Positions 36,754-46,582 of a stretch of DNA of 64,000 nt are shown in pieces. The DNA lies in NCBI RefSeq assembly GCF_001623875.1, contig NZ_LWAE01000003.1, forward strand, positions 1 through 64,000. Reading direction: 5' to 3'. The stretch is from Clostridium magnum DSM 2767. GTDB taxonomy: Bacteria > Bacillota > Clostridia > Clostridiales > Clostridiaceae. Position 1 is the stretch's first letter; the number at the start of each line of letters is the position of its first letter. The notes beneath the pieces are model-generated. The model saw only the letters and a list, made by a program, of their open reading frames with translations. It made no database searches and had not been told where the DNA came from. A program made the translations under genes and the position numbers.

Positions 36754-37506
36754 TTGTTAACGGAGGAAAGACATAAAATAATACTAGAGGTTCTTCAAGA
36801 AAAAAAATTAGCAAAAATAAATGAACTTGTAGAAATAACAAATACTTCAGAATCAACTATAAGAAGAGATCTTACCTTTTTAGAAAGCATAAATGCATTA
36901 AAAAGAATACATGGCGGAGCTACTTTGCCAAAAGGAAGGCTATTGGAGCTGAGTTATGGTGAAAAAGAAATTCAAAGTGTAGATGAGAAGAGAGTTATTG
37001 CTAAATATGCCGCTACCCTTATAGAAGATGGAGATTCAGTGTATTTAGATGCAGGTACATCAACCTTTGAAATAATTCAGTTTATAGACAAAAAGAATAT
37101 AGTTGTAGTGACAAATGGACTTAAACACATTAATGCACTTGTTGAAAATAATATAAATTGTTATATTTTAGGTGGTAAAGTTAAAAGTACAACAAAGGCC
37201 ATTATAGGTATAGATGCTTTGAAAAACCTAGAGAAGTTTAGATTTGATAAGTGTTTTTTAGGTATCAATGGAATTCATCTACAATATGGCTTTACTACAC
37301 CGGATTCAGAGGAAGCAATTTTAAAAGAAAGTGCTATTAAACATTCAAGGGAAACTTTTGTATTAGCAGATGAAGGTAAATTTGGTGAAGTAAGCTTTGT
37401 AAAAGTTGCTGATTTAGGAAAAGCTACGATTATTACTAATTCTAAGACAGAAGATCATGAAGGATATAGTAAAAAAACTAAAGTAAAGGTTGTGACAGAG
37501 GAATGA
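36754..37506 (+). CDS. fruR: DeoR-family repressor of the fructose operon
   Basis: 250 residues, TTG start with AAGGTGAT 6 bases upstream. N-terminal DeoR helix-turn-helix (ERHKIILEVLQEKKLAKINEL ... TSESTIRRDLTFLE) at 5-55, then the sugar-phosphate sensing DeoRC domain (YLDAGTSTFEII, GINGIHLQYGFTTPD). Members next to fruK and fruA respond to fructose-1-phosphate. The stop overlaps the fruK start (ATGA), so it is co-translated with the genes it controls. Confidence 0.9.
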   Translation: MLTEERHKIILEVLQEKKLAKINELVEITNTSESTIRRDLTFLESINALKRIHGGATLPKGRLLELSYGEKEIQSVDEKRVIAKYAATLIEDGDSVYLDAGTSTFEIIQFIDKKNIVVVTNGLKHINALVENNINCYILGGKVKSTTKAIIGIDALKNLEKFRFDKCFLGINGIHLQYGFTTPDSEEAILKESAIKHSRETFVLADEGKFGEVSFVKVADLGKATIITNSKTEDHEGYSKKTKVKVVTEE

Positions 37507-38414
37507 TTTACACAGTAACTTTTAATCCCTCTATTGATTATGTTATAAATGTTGAAAATTTTCGACCAGGAGCTGTTAACAGAGTTGTTAGTGAAAATAA
37601 ATATCCTGGTGGAAAAGGAATTAATGTATCTAGAGTTTTAAATAATCTAGGTATAAAAAATAAAGCACTAGGCTTTATTGGTGGATTTACAGGTCAATTT
37701 ATAAAAAATTCTCTCGAAAGTGAAGGTGTAGACACTGACTTCATAGAGTTAAATGGTGATACAAGAATAAATGTAAAACTTAAATCTAATGACGAAACAG
37801 AAATAAATGGATCAGGTCCAAATGTTGATGAAGAAAATTTAAATAAATTGTTTGAAAAAATAAACAGCTTAAATTCAGAAGATTTTCTAGTATTAGCAGG
37901 AAATGTGCAAAATTCTCTTCCAAGAAACATTTACTCCATAATACAAGAGAAATGTTTAGATAAAAAAATAAAGATTGTGGTTGATACAACAGGAGAGGCT
38001 CTGACATCAACATTAAGATATAGACCTTTCCTAATAAAACCTAATAATCACGAATTAGGCGAGATATTTAATGTTGAAATTAGTACTAGAGAAGAAATAA
38101 TACATTATGCACAAAAGCTTAGAGAATTGGGAGCAGATAATGTAGTCATATCAATGGCAGGTGAGGGAGCCCTCTTAATATGTAAAGAAGGTATCTATCA
38201 CGCATCAGCACCAAAGGGGACTGTAAAAAATTCAGTTGGAGCAGGAGATTCACTTATAGCTGGATTTATTGCCAGATATTCGCAAACTTCTGATGTTATT
38301 GAATCATTAAAATGGGGAGCAACAGCAGGAAGTGCAACAGCATTTTCAATGGATTTATGTAAAAAAGAAGATGTAGAAAATTTGTTGCCTCAAGTTAACA
38401 TTAGTAAGTTATAA
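37503..38414 (+). CDS. fruK: 1-phosphofructokinase
   Basis: 303 residues, PfkB/ribokinase family. N-terminal YTVTFNPSIDYVINV and GGKGINVSRVLNNLG, C-terminal GAGDSLIAGF with the catalytic Asp. Phosphorylates fructose-1-phosphate, made by the PTS enzyme encoded downstream, to fructose-1,6-bisphosphate for glycolysis. LacC/tagatose-6-phosphate kinase is the close alternative, but the fruR-fruK-fruA order settles it. Confidence 0.93.
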   Translation: MIYTVTFNPSIDYVINVENFRPGAVNRVVSENKYPGGKGINVSRVLNNLGIKNKALGFIGGFTGQFIKNSLESEGVDTDFIELNGDTRINVKLKSNDETEINGSGPNVDEENLNKLFEKINSLNSEDFLVLAGNVQNSLPRNIYSIIQEKCLDKKIKIVVDTTGEALTSTLRYRPFLIKPNNHELGEIFNVEISTREEIIHYAQKLRELGADNVVISMAGEGALLICKEGIYHASAPKGTVKNSVGAGDSLIAGFIARYSQTSDVIESLKWGATAGSATAFSMDLCKKEDVENLLPQVNISKL

Positions 38415-38440
38415 AAGCAAAAATAATTACAAATGGACGC

Positions 38441-38495
38441 AATATGCCAACTATGCTCAAAGCAGTAAATTCAAAATTTAGTAGTTGGCAATATT
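38441..38495 (+). promoter_or_regulatory. Inverted repeat between fruK and fruA
   Basis: Arms 38441-38453 (AATATGCCAACTA) and 38482-38495 (TAGTTGGCAATATT) pair with one bulge. It lies in the 128-base gap and may tune expression of the PTS gene. It has no T run like a full terminator. Confidence 0.5.
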
Positions 38496-38542
38496 TTATA
38501 AACTATGTGAAAACCTTTAATTCAAAATAGGGAGGAAAGAAT

Positions 38543-40420
38543 ATGAAAATAACAGAACTTTTAAAAAGAAATACGATTATTGTTGATTTAAAATCCAATT
38601 CAAAACTAGATGTAATAAATGAACTAGTAAATAAGTTAGATCAGGCTGGAAAATTAAATGATAAAGAAGAATATAAAAAGGCAATATTAAAAAGAGAAGA
38701 AGAATTTTCTACAGGAATAGGTGATGGAATAGCTATACCTCATGCAAAAACTGCTGCTGTTAAAACTCCAGCTTTAGCCTTTGGACGCTCTAAAGCTGGA
38801 ATAGATTATGATTCCTTAGATGGCAGCAATGCTCACATATTCTTTATGATAGCAGCCAGCGAAGGAGCACATAATGATCATTTAGATACACTATCTAGAT
38901 TATCAAGTATGCTTATGAATGAAGGTTTTAGAAATGGGCTTATGAATGCAAAGACTGAAAAGGATATTTTAGACTTAATAGATAAGCAAGAAAATGAATA
39001 CTTACAAACACAGAAGTCAGAAGATAACGTTAAAAAGAAAGAATCAAAAGGATTAGTACTTGCTGTAACAGCTTGCCCAACAGGTATAGCACATACTTAT
39101 ATGGCAGCGGATGCTTTAAAGAATAAGGCAAAAACAATGGGAGTAGACATAAAGGTAGAAACAAATGGTTCTACAGGGGTTAAAAATAAATTAACAGATG
39201 AAGAAATAGCAAAAGCTTCTGCTATAATAGTGGCGGCAGACAAACAGGTAGAAATGGCAAGATTTGAAGGAAAGAAAGTTATTCAGGTTCCTGTAGTTCA
39301 AGCTATGAAAAAACCAGAAGAACTTATAAATAAAGCTTTACATGGTGATGCATCAACATATCACCATACTGGAGGTAGCAAGGACGATACAGGGGCTAAA
39401 CAGAGATCAGGTTTTTATAAACATCTTATGAATGGTGTTTCAAATATGTTACCTTTCGTTGTAGGTGGCGGTATATTAATAGCAATATGTTTCATGTTTG
39501 GTATTAAATCCTTTGATCCTAAGGATCCATCCTTTAATCAATTTGCTAAATTGTTAATGGATATCGGTGGTGGAAATGCATTTTCACTTATGGTACCAGT
39601 TCTTGCTGGATTTATAGGTATGAGTATAGCTGATAGACCTGGATTTGCTCCAGCAATGGTTGGTGGATTTATAGCTGCAAATAATGGTGCAGGTTTCTTA
39701 GGTGGACTAATTGCAGGTTTCCTTGGTGGTTATATAGTTGTTGGTCTTAAAAATGTATTTTCTAAGCTTCCGGAGTCATTGGAAGGTATAAAGCCAGTAT
39801 TGTTGTATCCTTTATTCGGAATATTTATAACAGGCGCAATAATGTTCTTATTTGTAATAAATCCAGTTAAAGCTATAAATGCAGGAATAACAACTTTCTT
39901 AGGTTCAATGGGTACTGCCAATAAAGTTATACTTGGTATAGTGTTAGGCGGAATGATGGCTGTTGATATGGGTGGTCCAATAAATAAAGCTGCCTATACT
40001 TTCGGAATTGCAATGATTGGTTCAGGTAACTACCTTCCACATGCAGCAATAATGGCTGGTGGTATGGTTCCACCACTTGGAATTGCCATTGCTACTACAT
40101 TATTTAAAAACAAATTTACAAAACAAGAAAAAGATGCAGGTAAAACTAACTATATAATGGGTGCTAGTTTTATAACAGAAGGTGCAATACCATTTGCAGC
40201 AGCAGATCCTGGTAGAGTACTACCTTCAGCAATTGTTGGTTCAGCTATAGCTGGTGGACTTTCAATGATGTTTAATATAGGATTACCAGCTCCACATGGC
40301 GGATTGTTTGTAGTTCCTATAGTAAAAGGAAATCCATTCCTTTATATACTAGCTGTATTAATAGGATCCTTTGTAACAGCATTTATGTTAGGATTTCTTA
40401 AAAAAACAGTAGAAGAATAA
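38543..40420 (+). CDS. fruA: PTS fructose-specific enzyme IIABC
   Basis: 625 residues in the order EIIA-EIIB-EIIC. EIIA (1-150) has phospho-His67 in GIAIPHAK. EIIB (about 168-265) has phospho-Cys178 in VTACPTGIAHTYMAADAL. EIIC (about 285-620) has eight or more membrane segments with GGAFIAANNG-type loops (ADRPGFAPAMVGGFIAANN). It imports fructose and releases fructose-1-phosphate. GGGAGGAAAG precedes the ATG. Last gene of the fructose operon, closed by a terminator. Confidence 0.94.
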   Translation: MKITELLKRNTIIVDLKSNSKLDVINELVNKLDQAGKLNDKEEYKKAILKREEEFSTGIGDGIAIPHAKTAAVKTPALAFGRSKAGIDYDSLDGSNAHIFFMIAASEGAHNDHLDTLSRLSSMLMNEGFRNGLMNAKTEKDILDLIDKQENEYLQTQKSEDNVKKKESKGLVLAVTACPTGIAHTYMAADALKNKAKTMGVDIKVETNGSTGVKNKLTDEEIAKASAIIVAADKQVEMARFEGKKVIQVPVVQAMKKPEELINKALHGDASTYHHTGGSKDDTGAKQRSGFYKHLMNGVSNMLPFVVGGGILIAICFMFGIKSFDPKDPSFNQFAKLLMDIGGGNAFSLMVPVLAGFIGMSIADRPGFAPAMVGGFIAANNGAGFLGGLIAGFLGGYIVVGLKNVFSKLPESLEGIKPVLLYPLFGIFITGAIMFLFVINPVKAINAGITTFLGSMGTANKVILGIVLGGMMAVDMGGPINKAAYTFGIAMIGSGNYLPHAAIMAGGMVPPLGIAIATTLFKNKFTKQEKDAGKTNYIMGASFITEGAIPFAAADPGRVLPSAIVGSAIAGGLSMMFNIGLPAPHGGLFVVPIVKGNPFLYILAVLIGSFVTAFMLGFLKKTVEE

Positions 40421-40426
40421 TTGTAG

Positions 40427-40457
40427 AACTCCCGTTTGTAAAAGCGGGAGTTTTTTA
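40427..40457 (+). terminator. Terminator of the fructose operon
   Basis: Arms AACTCCCG and CGGGAGTT followed by T6, starting 7 bases after the fruA stop; it may also serve the convergent gene. Confidence 0.85.
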
Positions 40458-40466
40458 TAATAACTT

Positions 40467-40817
40467 CTATAATTTTTTATTTCTTTTCTTTATGCTTAAA
40501 CTCATCAGATTATGAGCTGAAGTTAGGCTGCTATCATATTTTAAAGCTTTTTTACACAATTCAAGGCATTCATTATACTTTTGAGAATTATATTTTAAAA
40601 TTGCACGTCTACAATAGTATATAGCTTTAAATTTGGGATTATAAGCAATAACTCCAATTGCGATGACTAAAAATGCTGCTGATATTGCGAAAAAAAATGG
40701 ATAGATGAGACCACCTATAAAAAAAATTAATGCAGCTATACCGGCCTGTTTTAATTGATTTGGATATTTCGGAATTTCTATTTCTTTAGTTGAAATTACT
40801 TTTGCTCTTCTAGCCAT
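40467..40817 (-). CDS. Small membrane protein with TPR-like C-terminus
   Basis: 116 residues. A short basic N-terminus, two adjoining hydrophobic segments (about 27-48 and 50-65), then helices with TPR spacing (YNPKFKAIYYCRRAILKYNSQKYNECLELCKKAL). AAAAGGAGC precedes the ATG. No function known; single gene. Confidence 0.65.
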   Translation of the reverse strand: MARRAKVISTKEIEIPKYPNQLKQAGIAALIFFIGGLIYPFFFAISAAFLVIAIGVIAYNPKFKAIYYCRRAILKYNSQKYNECLELCKKALKYDSSLTSAHNLMSLSIKKRNKKL

Positions 40818-40906
40818 TTATTATGCTCCTTTTAATTTTAGTTCTCATTATAATAGTATAGTTAGTTTTTGTATATTTATCCGATAATCAACCTGCGTTA
40901 TTATTA

Positions 40907-40945
40907 AAAGCTTCAGAAGAAAAAAATTCATCTGGAGCTTTCTAT
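40907..40945 (-). terminator. Terminator of the TerC-family gene
   Basis: On the minus strand an AAAGCTCCAGA / TCTGAAGCTTT stem, just downstream of the stop. Confidence 0.6.
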
Positions 40946-40959
40946 TATTTTATAAGTTT

Positions 40960-41808
40960 TTATTTAGTATCTAGAGAATATAGTTTTTTATCTTTTTTGC
41001 TTTTAAATATGGAAGCTAAAATGCTGACTAATAATATTGTAAAGATTGTAACCAAAGATACTAGTACAGAAATTTCTACATGGAAGAATGCAATTGAAAG
41101 CTTTATACCAGTAAAGATTAATATACAAGCTACGCCGTACTTCACATATGCAAAGTTATTGTGAAGTTTTTCAAGTAAAAAGTATAGATTTCTAAGACCT
41201 AATATAGCAAATACGTTGGATGTATATACAATAAAAGGATCTGTTGTTATAGAAAATATAGCTGGGATTGAATCTATAGCAAATATTATATCAGAGCCTT
41301 CTACTAATATTAATATTGCAAGTAATGGTGTAGCATAAAGAATACCATTTTTTCTTGTGAAGAATTTTTCTCCATCAAGTTCCTCAGAAACAGGTATTAT
41401 TTTATTTAGGACTTTCAATATTTTACTATTTTTAACATCAGATTCACTTTCATTCTTAAAGAGCATTTTGAATCCACTTACTAATAACAATAAACCGAAT
41501 ATATATAGCATCCAATGAAACTTATTAACAATTGAAATCCCTAGGACTACAAATATAAATCTTAAAATAATTGCTCCAACTATTCCGTAAGTAAGCACCC
41601 TTTTTTGATACTCTGGCTTTAAAGAAAAGCTTTCGAAAATAAGCAAGAATAAGAATAAGTTATCTAGACTTAAACTTTGTTCAATGACATATCCTCCAAG
41701 GAAGGCCATTGCTTTCTCTTGTCCCATAAAAAAGTAAATTCCAATATTAAAGATTAATGCTAAACCGACCCAAAAGCCTAAGTGTAATAAAGATTTTTTT
41801 GTAGACAT
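40960..41808 (-). CDS. TerC-family integral membrane protein (probable Mn2+ exporter)
   Basis: 282 residues from the ATG at 41808, which follows a perfect AGGAGG; the longer frame from 41865 has no site. Seven or more membrane segments with the TerC signatures GGYVIEQSLSLDNLFLF and EGSDIIFAIDSIPAIFSI, whose acidic residues are likely metal ligands. Bacterial TerC proteins (YkoY, MeeF/MeeY, Alx) export Mn2+ or metallate secreted proteins. The yybP-ykoY-type leader immediately upstream supports manganese control. Confidence 0.9.
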   Translation of the reverse strand: MSTKKSLLHLGFWVGLALIFNIGIYFFMGQEKAMAFLGGYVIEQSLSLDNLFLFLLIFESFSLKPEYQKRVLTYGIVGAIILRFIFVVLGISIVNKFHWMLYIFGLLLLVSGFKMLFKNESESDVKNSKILKVLNKIIPVSEELDGEKFFTRKNGILYATPLLAILILVEGSDIIFAIDSIPAIFSITTDPFIVYTSNVFAILGLRNLYFLLEKLHNNFAYVKYGVACILIFTGIKLSIAFFHVEISVLVSLVTIFTILLVSILASIFKSKKDKKLYSLDTK

Positions 41809-41867
41809 AAATTTACCTCCTAAATTGTAATTGATAGGGGAGGAAAAATAAAAGACTTCCAACATAA

Positions 41868-41995
41868 TCCCTAATTATTAAAGGATTATGTTAAAAGTCT
41901 TATTACCATTTTCAGGTTTACAAAGCCAGATTTAGAAAAACTAAATCGAAGTGTTGACTTCATAATTCAAATTACTCCCTCTTAACATCAATTTA
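41868..41995 (-). promoter_or_regulatory. yybP-ykoY (manganese) riboswitch
   Basis: Minus-strand leader of the TerC gene contains GGGAGTAA, AAGTCAACAC, a TGGCTTTGTAAACC region and a 3' AATAAGACTTTT, matching the order of conserved yybP-ykoY elements. It is followed by a ~20-bp imperfect stem, complement of about 41868-41910, ending in TTATTTTT. Binding of Mn2+ is expected to prevent that terminator. The call rests on motif order and the downstream gene; a covariance search would settle it. Confidence 0.72.
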
Positions 41996-42008
41996 TTTAA
42001 TTTATAGG

Positions 42009-42313
42009 TTAATAATACCATAAGCAGAATGGTATTGTCAAGTAAAAAATATAATATAATATTATAGAAAATAACACTAAAAGAGATATCAAATACACTA
42101 TTCTATAAATGATTAAAATTTTGCTTATACATAAACTAAAAAAATATTTAAGTATTTATACTAAAAATTATGAGTTGAGAGATACTATATTTTAGATAAA
42201 AACAAATATAACAATAAAGTAATACTTAAACTAGATGTAAGTACTAGAACATATTACTTATAGAATAACTTACTGTTATATATAGTTTTTGCTTAAGAAA
42301 GGAGTATAAATCT
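42009..42313. other. Intergenic region upstream of adhE
   Basis: AT-rich, no gene. I looked for a Rex operator (TTGTTAA-N4-TTAACAA type) and saw no convincing palindrome. AAAGGAG at 42298-42304 is the adhE ribosome binding site. Confidence 0.4.
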
Positions 42314-44932
42314 ATGAGAGTAACTAATAGTGAGGAATTACAGAAGAAAATTGAAGAAGTACGAGAAGCACAAAGAATATTTTCAACGTATAGTCAAGAA
42401 CAGGTGGATGAAATATTTAGGCATTCAGCTATGGCTGCAAATAATGCAAGAATTATTCTAGCTAAAATGGCGGTAGAGGAAACTGGCATGGGAATTGTGG
42501 AAGATAAAGTAATTAAGAATCATTTTGCAGCAGAATATATTTATAATAAGTATAAGGATGAAAAAACTTGTGGAATTTTAGAAAATGATGAGTCCTTTGG
42601 AATAACTAAAATTGCTGAACCAATAGGTGTTATATCAGCTATTGTTCCAACCACCAATCCAACATCTACAGCGATTTTTAAAGCTTTAATCGCCTTAAAG
42701 ACTAGGAATGGTATTATATTTTCTCCACATCCTAGAGCGAAAAATTCAACTATAGCTGCTGCAAAAATAATATTGGAAGCAGCAGTGAAAGCAGGTGCCC
42801 CAGAGGGAATAATAGGCTGGATAGATGAGCCTTCTGTAGAACTTTCCCAACTTGTAATGAAAGAATCCGATTTAATCTTAGCAACTGGTGGACCAGGAAT
42901 GGTGAGAGCAGCATATTCTTCTGGTAAGCCAGCTATAGGTGTTGGTGCTGGTAATACACCTGCTATTATTGATGAAACAGCGCATATAAAGATGGCAGTA
43001 AGTTCTATACTTTTATCAAAAAGTTTTGATAATGGAGTTATTTGTGCTTCTGAGCAATCTATAGTAGTCATGAATGAGATATATGATGAAGTTAAGAAGG
43101 AATTTGAGGAAAGAGGAGCTTACATACTAAAAGGTGATGAAGTAGATAAGATTAGAAAAGTAATATTAATTAATGGTGCCTTAAATGCTAACATAGTAGG
43201 GCAATCAGCTTATAAGATTGCTAAAATGGCTGGAATTAATGTACCTGAAACAACTAAAGCCATAATAGGGGAGGCTGAATCTGTTGAGCTAGAAGAACCA
43301 CTTTCACATGAAAAGCTTTCTCCAGTACTTGCGATGTATAGAGCCAGTTCTTTTGATGAAGCCCTTACAAAGGCTGGCAGACTAGTAGAACTAGGTGGTT
43401 TTGGACACACATCAGTACTATATACAAATACACTAAAATCAAAGGATAGAGTAATTAAATTTGGTAATTTAATGAAAACTGGAAGAACAATAGTAAATAT
43501 GCCTTCAGCTCAAGGAGCCATAGGTGATATATATAATTTTAAACTTGCACCATCTTTAACATTAGGTTGCGGTTCATGGGGAGGAAATTCCGTATCAGAA
43601 AATGTTGGACCCAAACATCTATTAAACATTAAAAGGGTGGCTGAGAGGAGAGAAAATATGCTTTGGTTTAGAGTTCCAGAAAAAATTTACTTTAAATTTG
43701 GCTGCCTTGGAGTTGCACTGCAAGAGTTAAAGGAGATGAAGAAAAAAAGAGCATTTATTGTTACTGATAAAGTACTTTATGAATTAGGATATGTTAATAA
43801 TGTTATAAAAGTTCTTAGAGAAATTGGTGTGGATTTTAAAGTCTTCTTTGATGTTGAACCAGATCCAACTCTTGCCACAGCAAGAAAAGGTGCATATGAG
43901 ATGGAAAGCTTTAAACCTGATGTAATAATTGCAGTAGGCGGAGGCTCACCTATGGATGCTGCAAAAATAATGTGGGTATTATATGAACATCCAGATGTGA
44001 GGTTTGAAGATCTTGCCATGAGATTTATGGACATTAGAAAGAGGGTTTACACATTCCCTAAGATGGGTCAGAAAGCAATGATGATTTCTGTTCCAACTTC
44101 AGCAGGAACAGGATCAGAAGTTACACCATTTGCTGTTATTACAGACGAAAAAGTAGGTATTAAATACCCTCTAGCTGATTATGAGTTAACTCCTAATATG
44201 GCTATAATTGATGCTGAGTTGATGCTTAACATGCCAAAAGGCTTAACCGCTGCATCAGGAATAGATGCTTTAACTCATGCTATAGAGGCATATGTATCTA
44301 TTCTCGCTTCAGAATACTCAAATGGGTTAGCACTAGAAGCTATTAGGCTAATTTTTAAATATCTTCCACAAGCATATAATGACGGACATAATAATATAAA
44401 GGCTAGAGAAAAAATGGCAAATGCAGCTACTATGGCAGGAATGGCTTTTGCAAATGCATTTTTAGGAATATGTCATTCAATGGCTCATAAGCTTGGTTCA
44501 ATACATCATGTGCCACATGGAGTAGCTAATGGAATATTGATTAATGAGGTAATAAAATTTAACGCTACAGAAAATCCAAGAAAACAAGCTGCTTTTCCTC
44601 AATATAAATATCCAAATGCTAGATGGAGGTATTCACAAATTGCTGATTATTTAAAATTAGGTGGCAATACTGAAGAAGAGAAGATTGAACTTTTAATTAA
44701 AGCAATAGATGGATTGAAGAATAAAGTTAATATGCCTAAAACTATTAGTGAAGCTGGGGTTTCTAAAGATAGTTTCTATAGAACTCTTGATGAAATGTGT
44801 GAAGATGCCTTTGATGACCAATGCACAGGAGCTAATCCTAGATATCCACTAATAAGTGAAATAAAGCAACTGTATATAAATGTTTTTGAATTTAATCAAA
44901 CAAATATAGATAAGAATAACGATAATGTGTAG
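42314..44932 (+). CDS. adhE: Bifunctional acetaldehyde-CoA/alcohol dehydrogenase AdhE
   Basis: 872 residues, normal AdhE length. The N-terminal aldehyde dehydrogenase (1-~430) has the catalytic Cys in SFDNGVICASEQS. A linker and a C-terminal Fe-ADH (about 455-860) follow, with VGGGSPMDAAK, TSAGTGSEVTPFAV and metal ligands in DALTHAIEAY and HSMAHKLGSIHHVPHG. Reduces acetyl-CoA (or butyryl-CoA) to the aldehyde and then to alcohol with NADH, and forms spirosomes. A key fermentative redox sink, consistent with a solvent-forming Clostridium. Monocistronic with its own terminator. Confidence 0.95.
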   Translation: MRVTNSEELQKKIEEVREAQRIFSTYSQEQVDEIFRHSAMAANNARIILAKMAVEETGMGIVEDKVIKNHFAAEYIYNKYKDEKTCGILENDESFGITKIAEPIGVISAIVPTTNPTSTAIFKALIALKTRNGIIFSPHPRAKNSTIAAAKIILEAAVKAGAPEGIIGWIDEPSVELSQLVMKESDLILATGGPGMVRAAYSSGKPAIGVGAGNTPAIIDETAHIKMAVSSILLSKSFDNGVICASEQSIVVMNEIYDEVKKEFEERGAYILKGDEVDKIRKVILINGALNANIVGQSAYKIAKMAGINVPETTKAIIGEAESVELEEPLSHEKLSPVLAMYRASSFDEALTKAGRLVELGGFGHTSVLYTNTLKSKDRVIKFGNLMKTGRTIVNMPSAQGAIGDIYNFKLAPSLTLGCGSWGGNSVSENVGPKHLLNIKRVAERRENMLWFRVPEKIYFKFGCLGVALQELKEMKKKRAFIVTDKVLYELGYVNNVIKVLREIGVDFKVFFDVEPDPTLATARKGAYEMESFKPDVIIAVGGGSPMDAAKIMWVLYEHPDVRFEDLAMRFMDIRKRVYTFPKMGQKAMMISVPTSAGTGSEVTPFAVITDEKVGIKYPLADYELTPNMAIIDAELMLNMPKGLTAASGIDALTHAIEAYVSILASEYSNGLALEAIRLIFKYLPQAYNDGHNNIKAREKMANAATMAGMAFANAFLGICHSMAHKLGSIHHVPHGVANGILINEVIKFNATENPRKQAAFPQYKYPNARWRYSQIADYLKLGGNTEEEKIELLIKAIDGLKNKVNMPKTISEAGVSKDSFYRTLDEMCEDAFDDQCTGANPRYPLISEIKQLYINVFEFNQTNIDKNNDNV

Positions 44933-44949
44933 ATAACTAGATAGGAAAT

Positions 44950-44992
44950 AAAACTTAAATTAGCTAAAAATAAAACTAATTTAAGTTTTATC
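44950..44992 (+). terminator. Terminator of adhE
   Basis: 14-bp perfect stem (AAAACTTAAATTAG and complement) around a 12-base loop; ends at the left edge of dispersed repeat copy B. Confidence 0.75.
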
Positions 44993-45128
44993 CGATGACT
45001 AGCCGCTCTAATACTCTCATCTTCTTCAAAGTGTACGTCACGAGCGGCTACGTCCCTGGATTCGTTCAGCTAAGAATCAGGTGGAGTTTGAAACTCCACC
45101 TGATTCAAGTTTTTACTTCATTTTGTTT
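44986..45128. repeat. Dispersed structured repeat, copy B (~140 bp)
   Basis: Near-identical to 35684-35826. This copy folds better: TAGCCGCTC (45000-45008) pairs with GAGCGGCTA (45042-45050), and a perfect 16-bp hairpin with arms GAATCAGGTGGAGTT lies at 45073-45105. Copy A has mismatches in both stems. Could be a non-autonomous transposon end (IS200/IS605-type hairpin) or a non-coding RNA. The stretch from 45129 to 45320 is empty apart from the next gene's site. Confidence 0.75.
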
Positions 45129-45320
45129 AAAGATGTATTAACTTTATTAAATAATCATAATTATAATGTCGAGGTTGTTTATATGCTAGGGATTATGATT
45201 TAAGCCGGTAGAGAAATAAGGAAATAAAAAATATTGAATGATATCTTCATATAATTTATAATAAAATGTATTAGGATGCAAGGGGAGAAAATAATTGGGG
45301 ATGGAAAGGAACGATAGATA

Positions 45321-46289
45321 GTGATAAATATTTTTAAGAGTAAAAAAAATAACGAGAATATTGAAAATACAGTCGTTAGTGAAATAAAGGAAAAGGAAAT
45401 TATTAATAGTAGCATAAATGAGCAAACTTTAGAATTCCTAAAAAGAATGAATAAAAAAATAGAGAGTATAATTAAACAGCATAATTCTGTAAATAGAGAA
45501 CATGATGTTCTAGGAGATTTAGCAAGTGATATTGCAGGGCAAATGAAGGCTATAGCTGAATTAACAACAAGCACAGATGATACTACTAATACTTTATATA
45601 GTGAAGGTAAAAGTCTGTTAAAAATTACAGAAAATACTGTTGGAAAATCTGTTGAAGGTAAACAATCTGTTGAAGCTATGATGGATATTATTAAGCTTTT
45701 AGAACAAGAAATTAAAGGAACTTATAGTAGTATTAATAGACTTGCTGAAAAGTTTAATAAGATAAATGAGATAGCTCAATTAATTAGTGGTATAGCAAAT
45801 CAAACCAATTTACTTGCATTAAATGCAGCTATTGAGGCAGCTAGAGCTGGAGAAAGTGGTAAGGGTTTTGCGGTAGTAGCAGATGAGGTACGAAAGCTAG
45901 CAGAAGTTACAGGACAGAGCACAAAAAATATTACTGACTTAATTCACAGTATTAACTTAGAAACAAAAAGTGTATTAAATAATGCAGAAAAAAGTACTAA
46001 AGTAATTTCTGAAGGAATAGATGCTTCTAAAGGAGCTGTAGAAAAAATCGAAGATACATTGACTTGTTTCTCTGAGGTTGAAGGTGGAGTAAAAAAAGTA
46101 ATAGATATATTCTCGATACAGAAGGGAAATGTAGGACAAGTTTTAGATAAAATAAAAAAAATAGATGAAATTTTGAAGAATACCAATAGTAACTTATTAC
46201 ATCATATAGATGAGTCAAATATAGTTGATAAGGAATTAGAGCAAAGTATAAAAGAATTGACTTTATACATGGAAAAGTTAGGTTATTAA
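45321..46289 (+). CDS. Soluble methyl-accepting chemotaxis-like protein
   Basis: 322 residues, GTG start with AAAGGA upstream. No membrane segment. An N-terminal charged region (1-60), then a chemoreceptor signalling domain with the hairpin tip [21 protein letters not shown] and [14 protein letters not shown]. The total signalling domain is short. A cytosolic receptor that would couple to CheA/CheW; its input is unknown. Single gene closed by a terminator. Confidence 0.87.
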   Translation: MINIFKSKKNNENIENTVVSEIKEKEIINSSINEQTLEFLKRMNKKIESIIKQHNSVNREHDVLGDLASDIAGQMKAIAELTTSTDDTTNTLYSEGKSLLKITENTVGKSVEGKQSVEAMMDIIKLLEQEIKGTYSSINRLAEKFNKINEIAQLISGIANQTNLLALNAAIEAARAGESGKGFAVVADEVRKLAEVTGQSTKNITDLIHSINLETKSVLNNAEKSTKVISEGIDASKGAVEKIEDTLTCFSEVEGGVKKVIDIFSIQKGNVGQVLDKIKKIDEILKNTNSNLLHHIDESNIVDKELEQSIKELTLYMEKLGY

Positions 46290-46292
46290 AGT

Positions 46293-46341
46293 AAAAATTA
46301 AGGGACTTGGTATATTAGTACTAAGCCCCTTAATTTTTTTT
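46293..46341 (+). terminator. Terminator
   Basis: Stem of AAAAATTAAGGG against CCCCTTAATTTTTTTT just after the receptor gene. Confidence 0.8.
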
Positions 46342-46390
46342 GTTGTTAAAAAACATAGGAGTTAAAATAGTTAGAATTTTCGCTTGTTTT

Positions 46391-46564
46391 TTATGAAGTA
46401 ACCCAATAGTAGGGTGATTTTGAAGCGTAGTGAATAGAGTCACCAGCTTTGGTTAAATTAGGTTGAATAAAAACAAGTAATGCATTTAAGGATCTTCCAG
46501 TAAATTCTCCACATAAAAGTATGTATTCGGTATTAGATCCTTTGATTTTAAATTTATAGTGCTC
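46391..46564 (-). pseudogene. C-terminal gene fragment on the minus strand
   Basis: 57 codons open between a TAA and a TAA with no start codon, but with clear protein character (EYILLCGEFTGRSLNALLV ... HYASKSPYYWVTS). Probably the tail of a deleted gene. Family not recognised. Confidence 0.5.
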
Positions 46565-46582
46565 TTATGATTTATAATTAAG

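Noticed and set aside
42200..42300. Rex redox operator upstream of adhE
   Set aside because: Only scattered AACAA-like words; no TTGTTAA-N4-TTAACAA palindrome.
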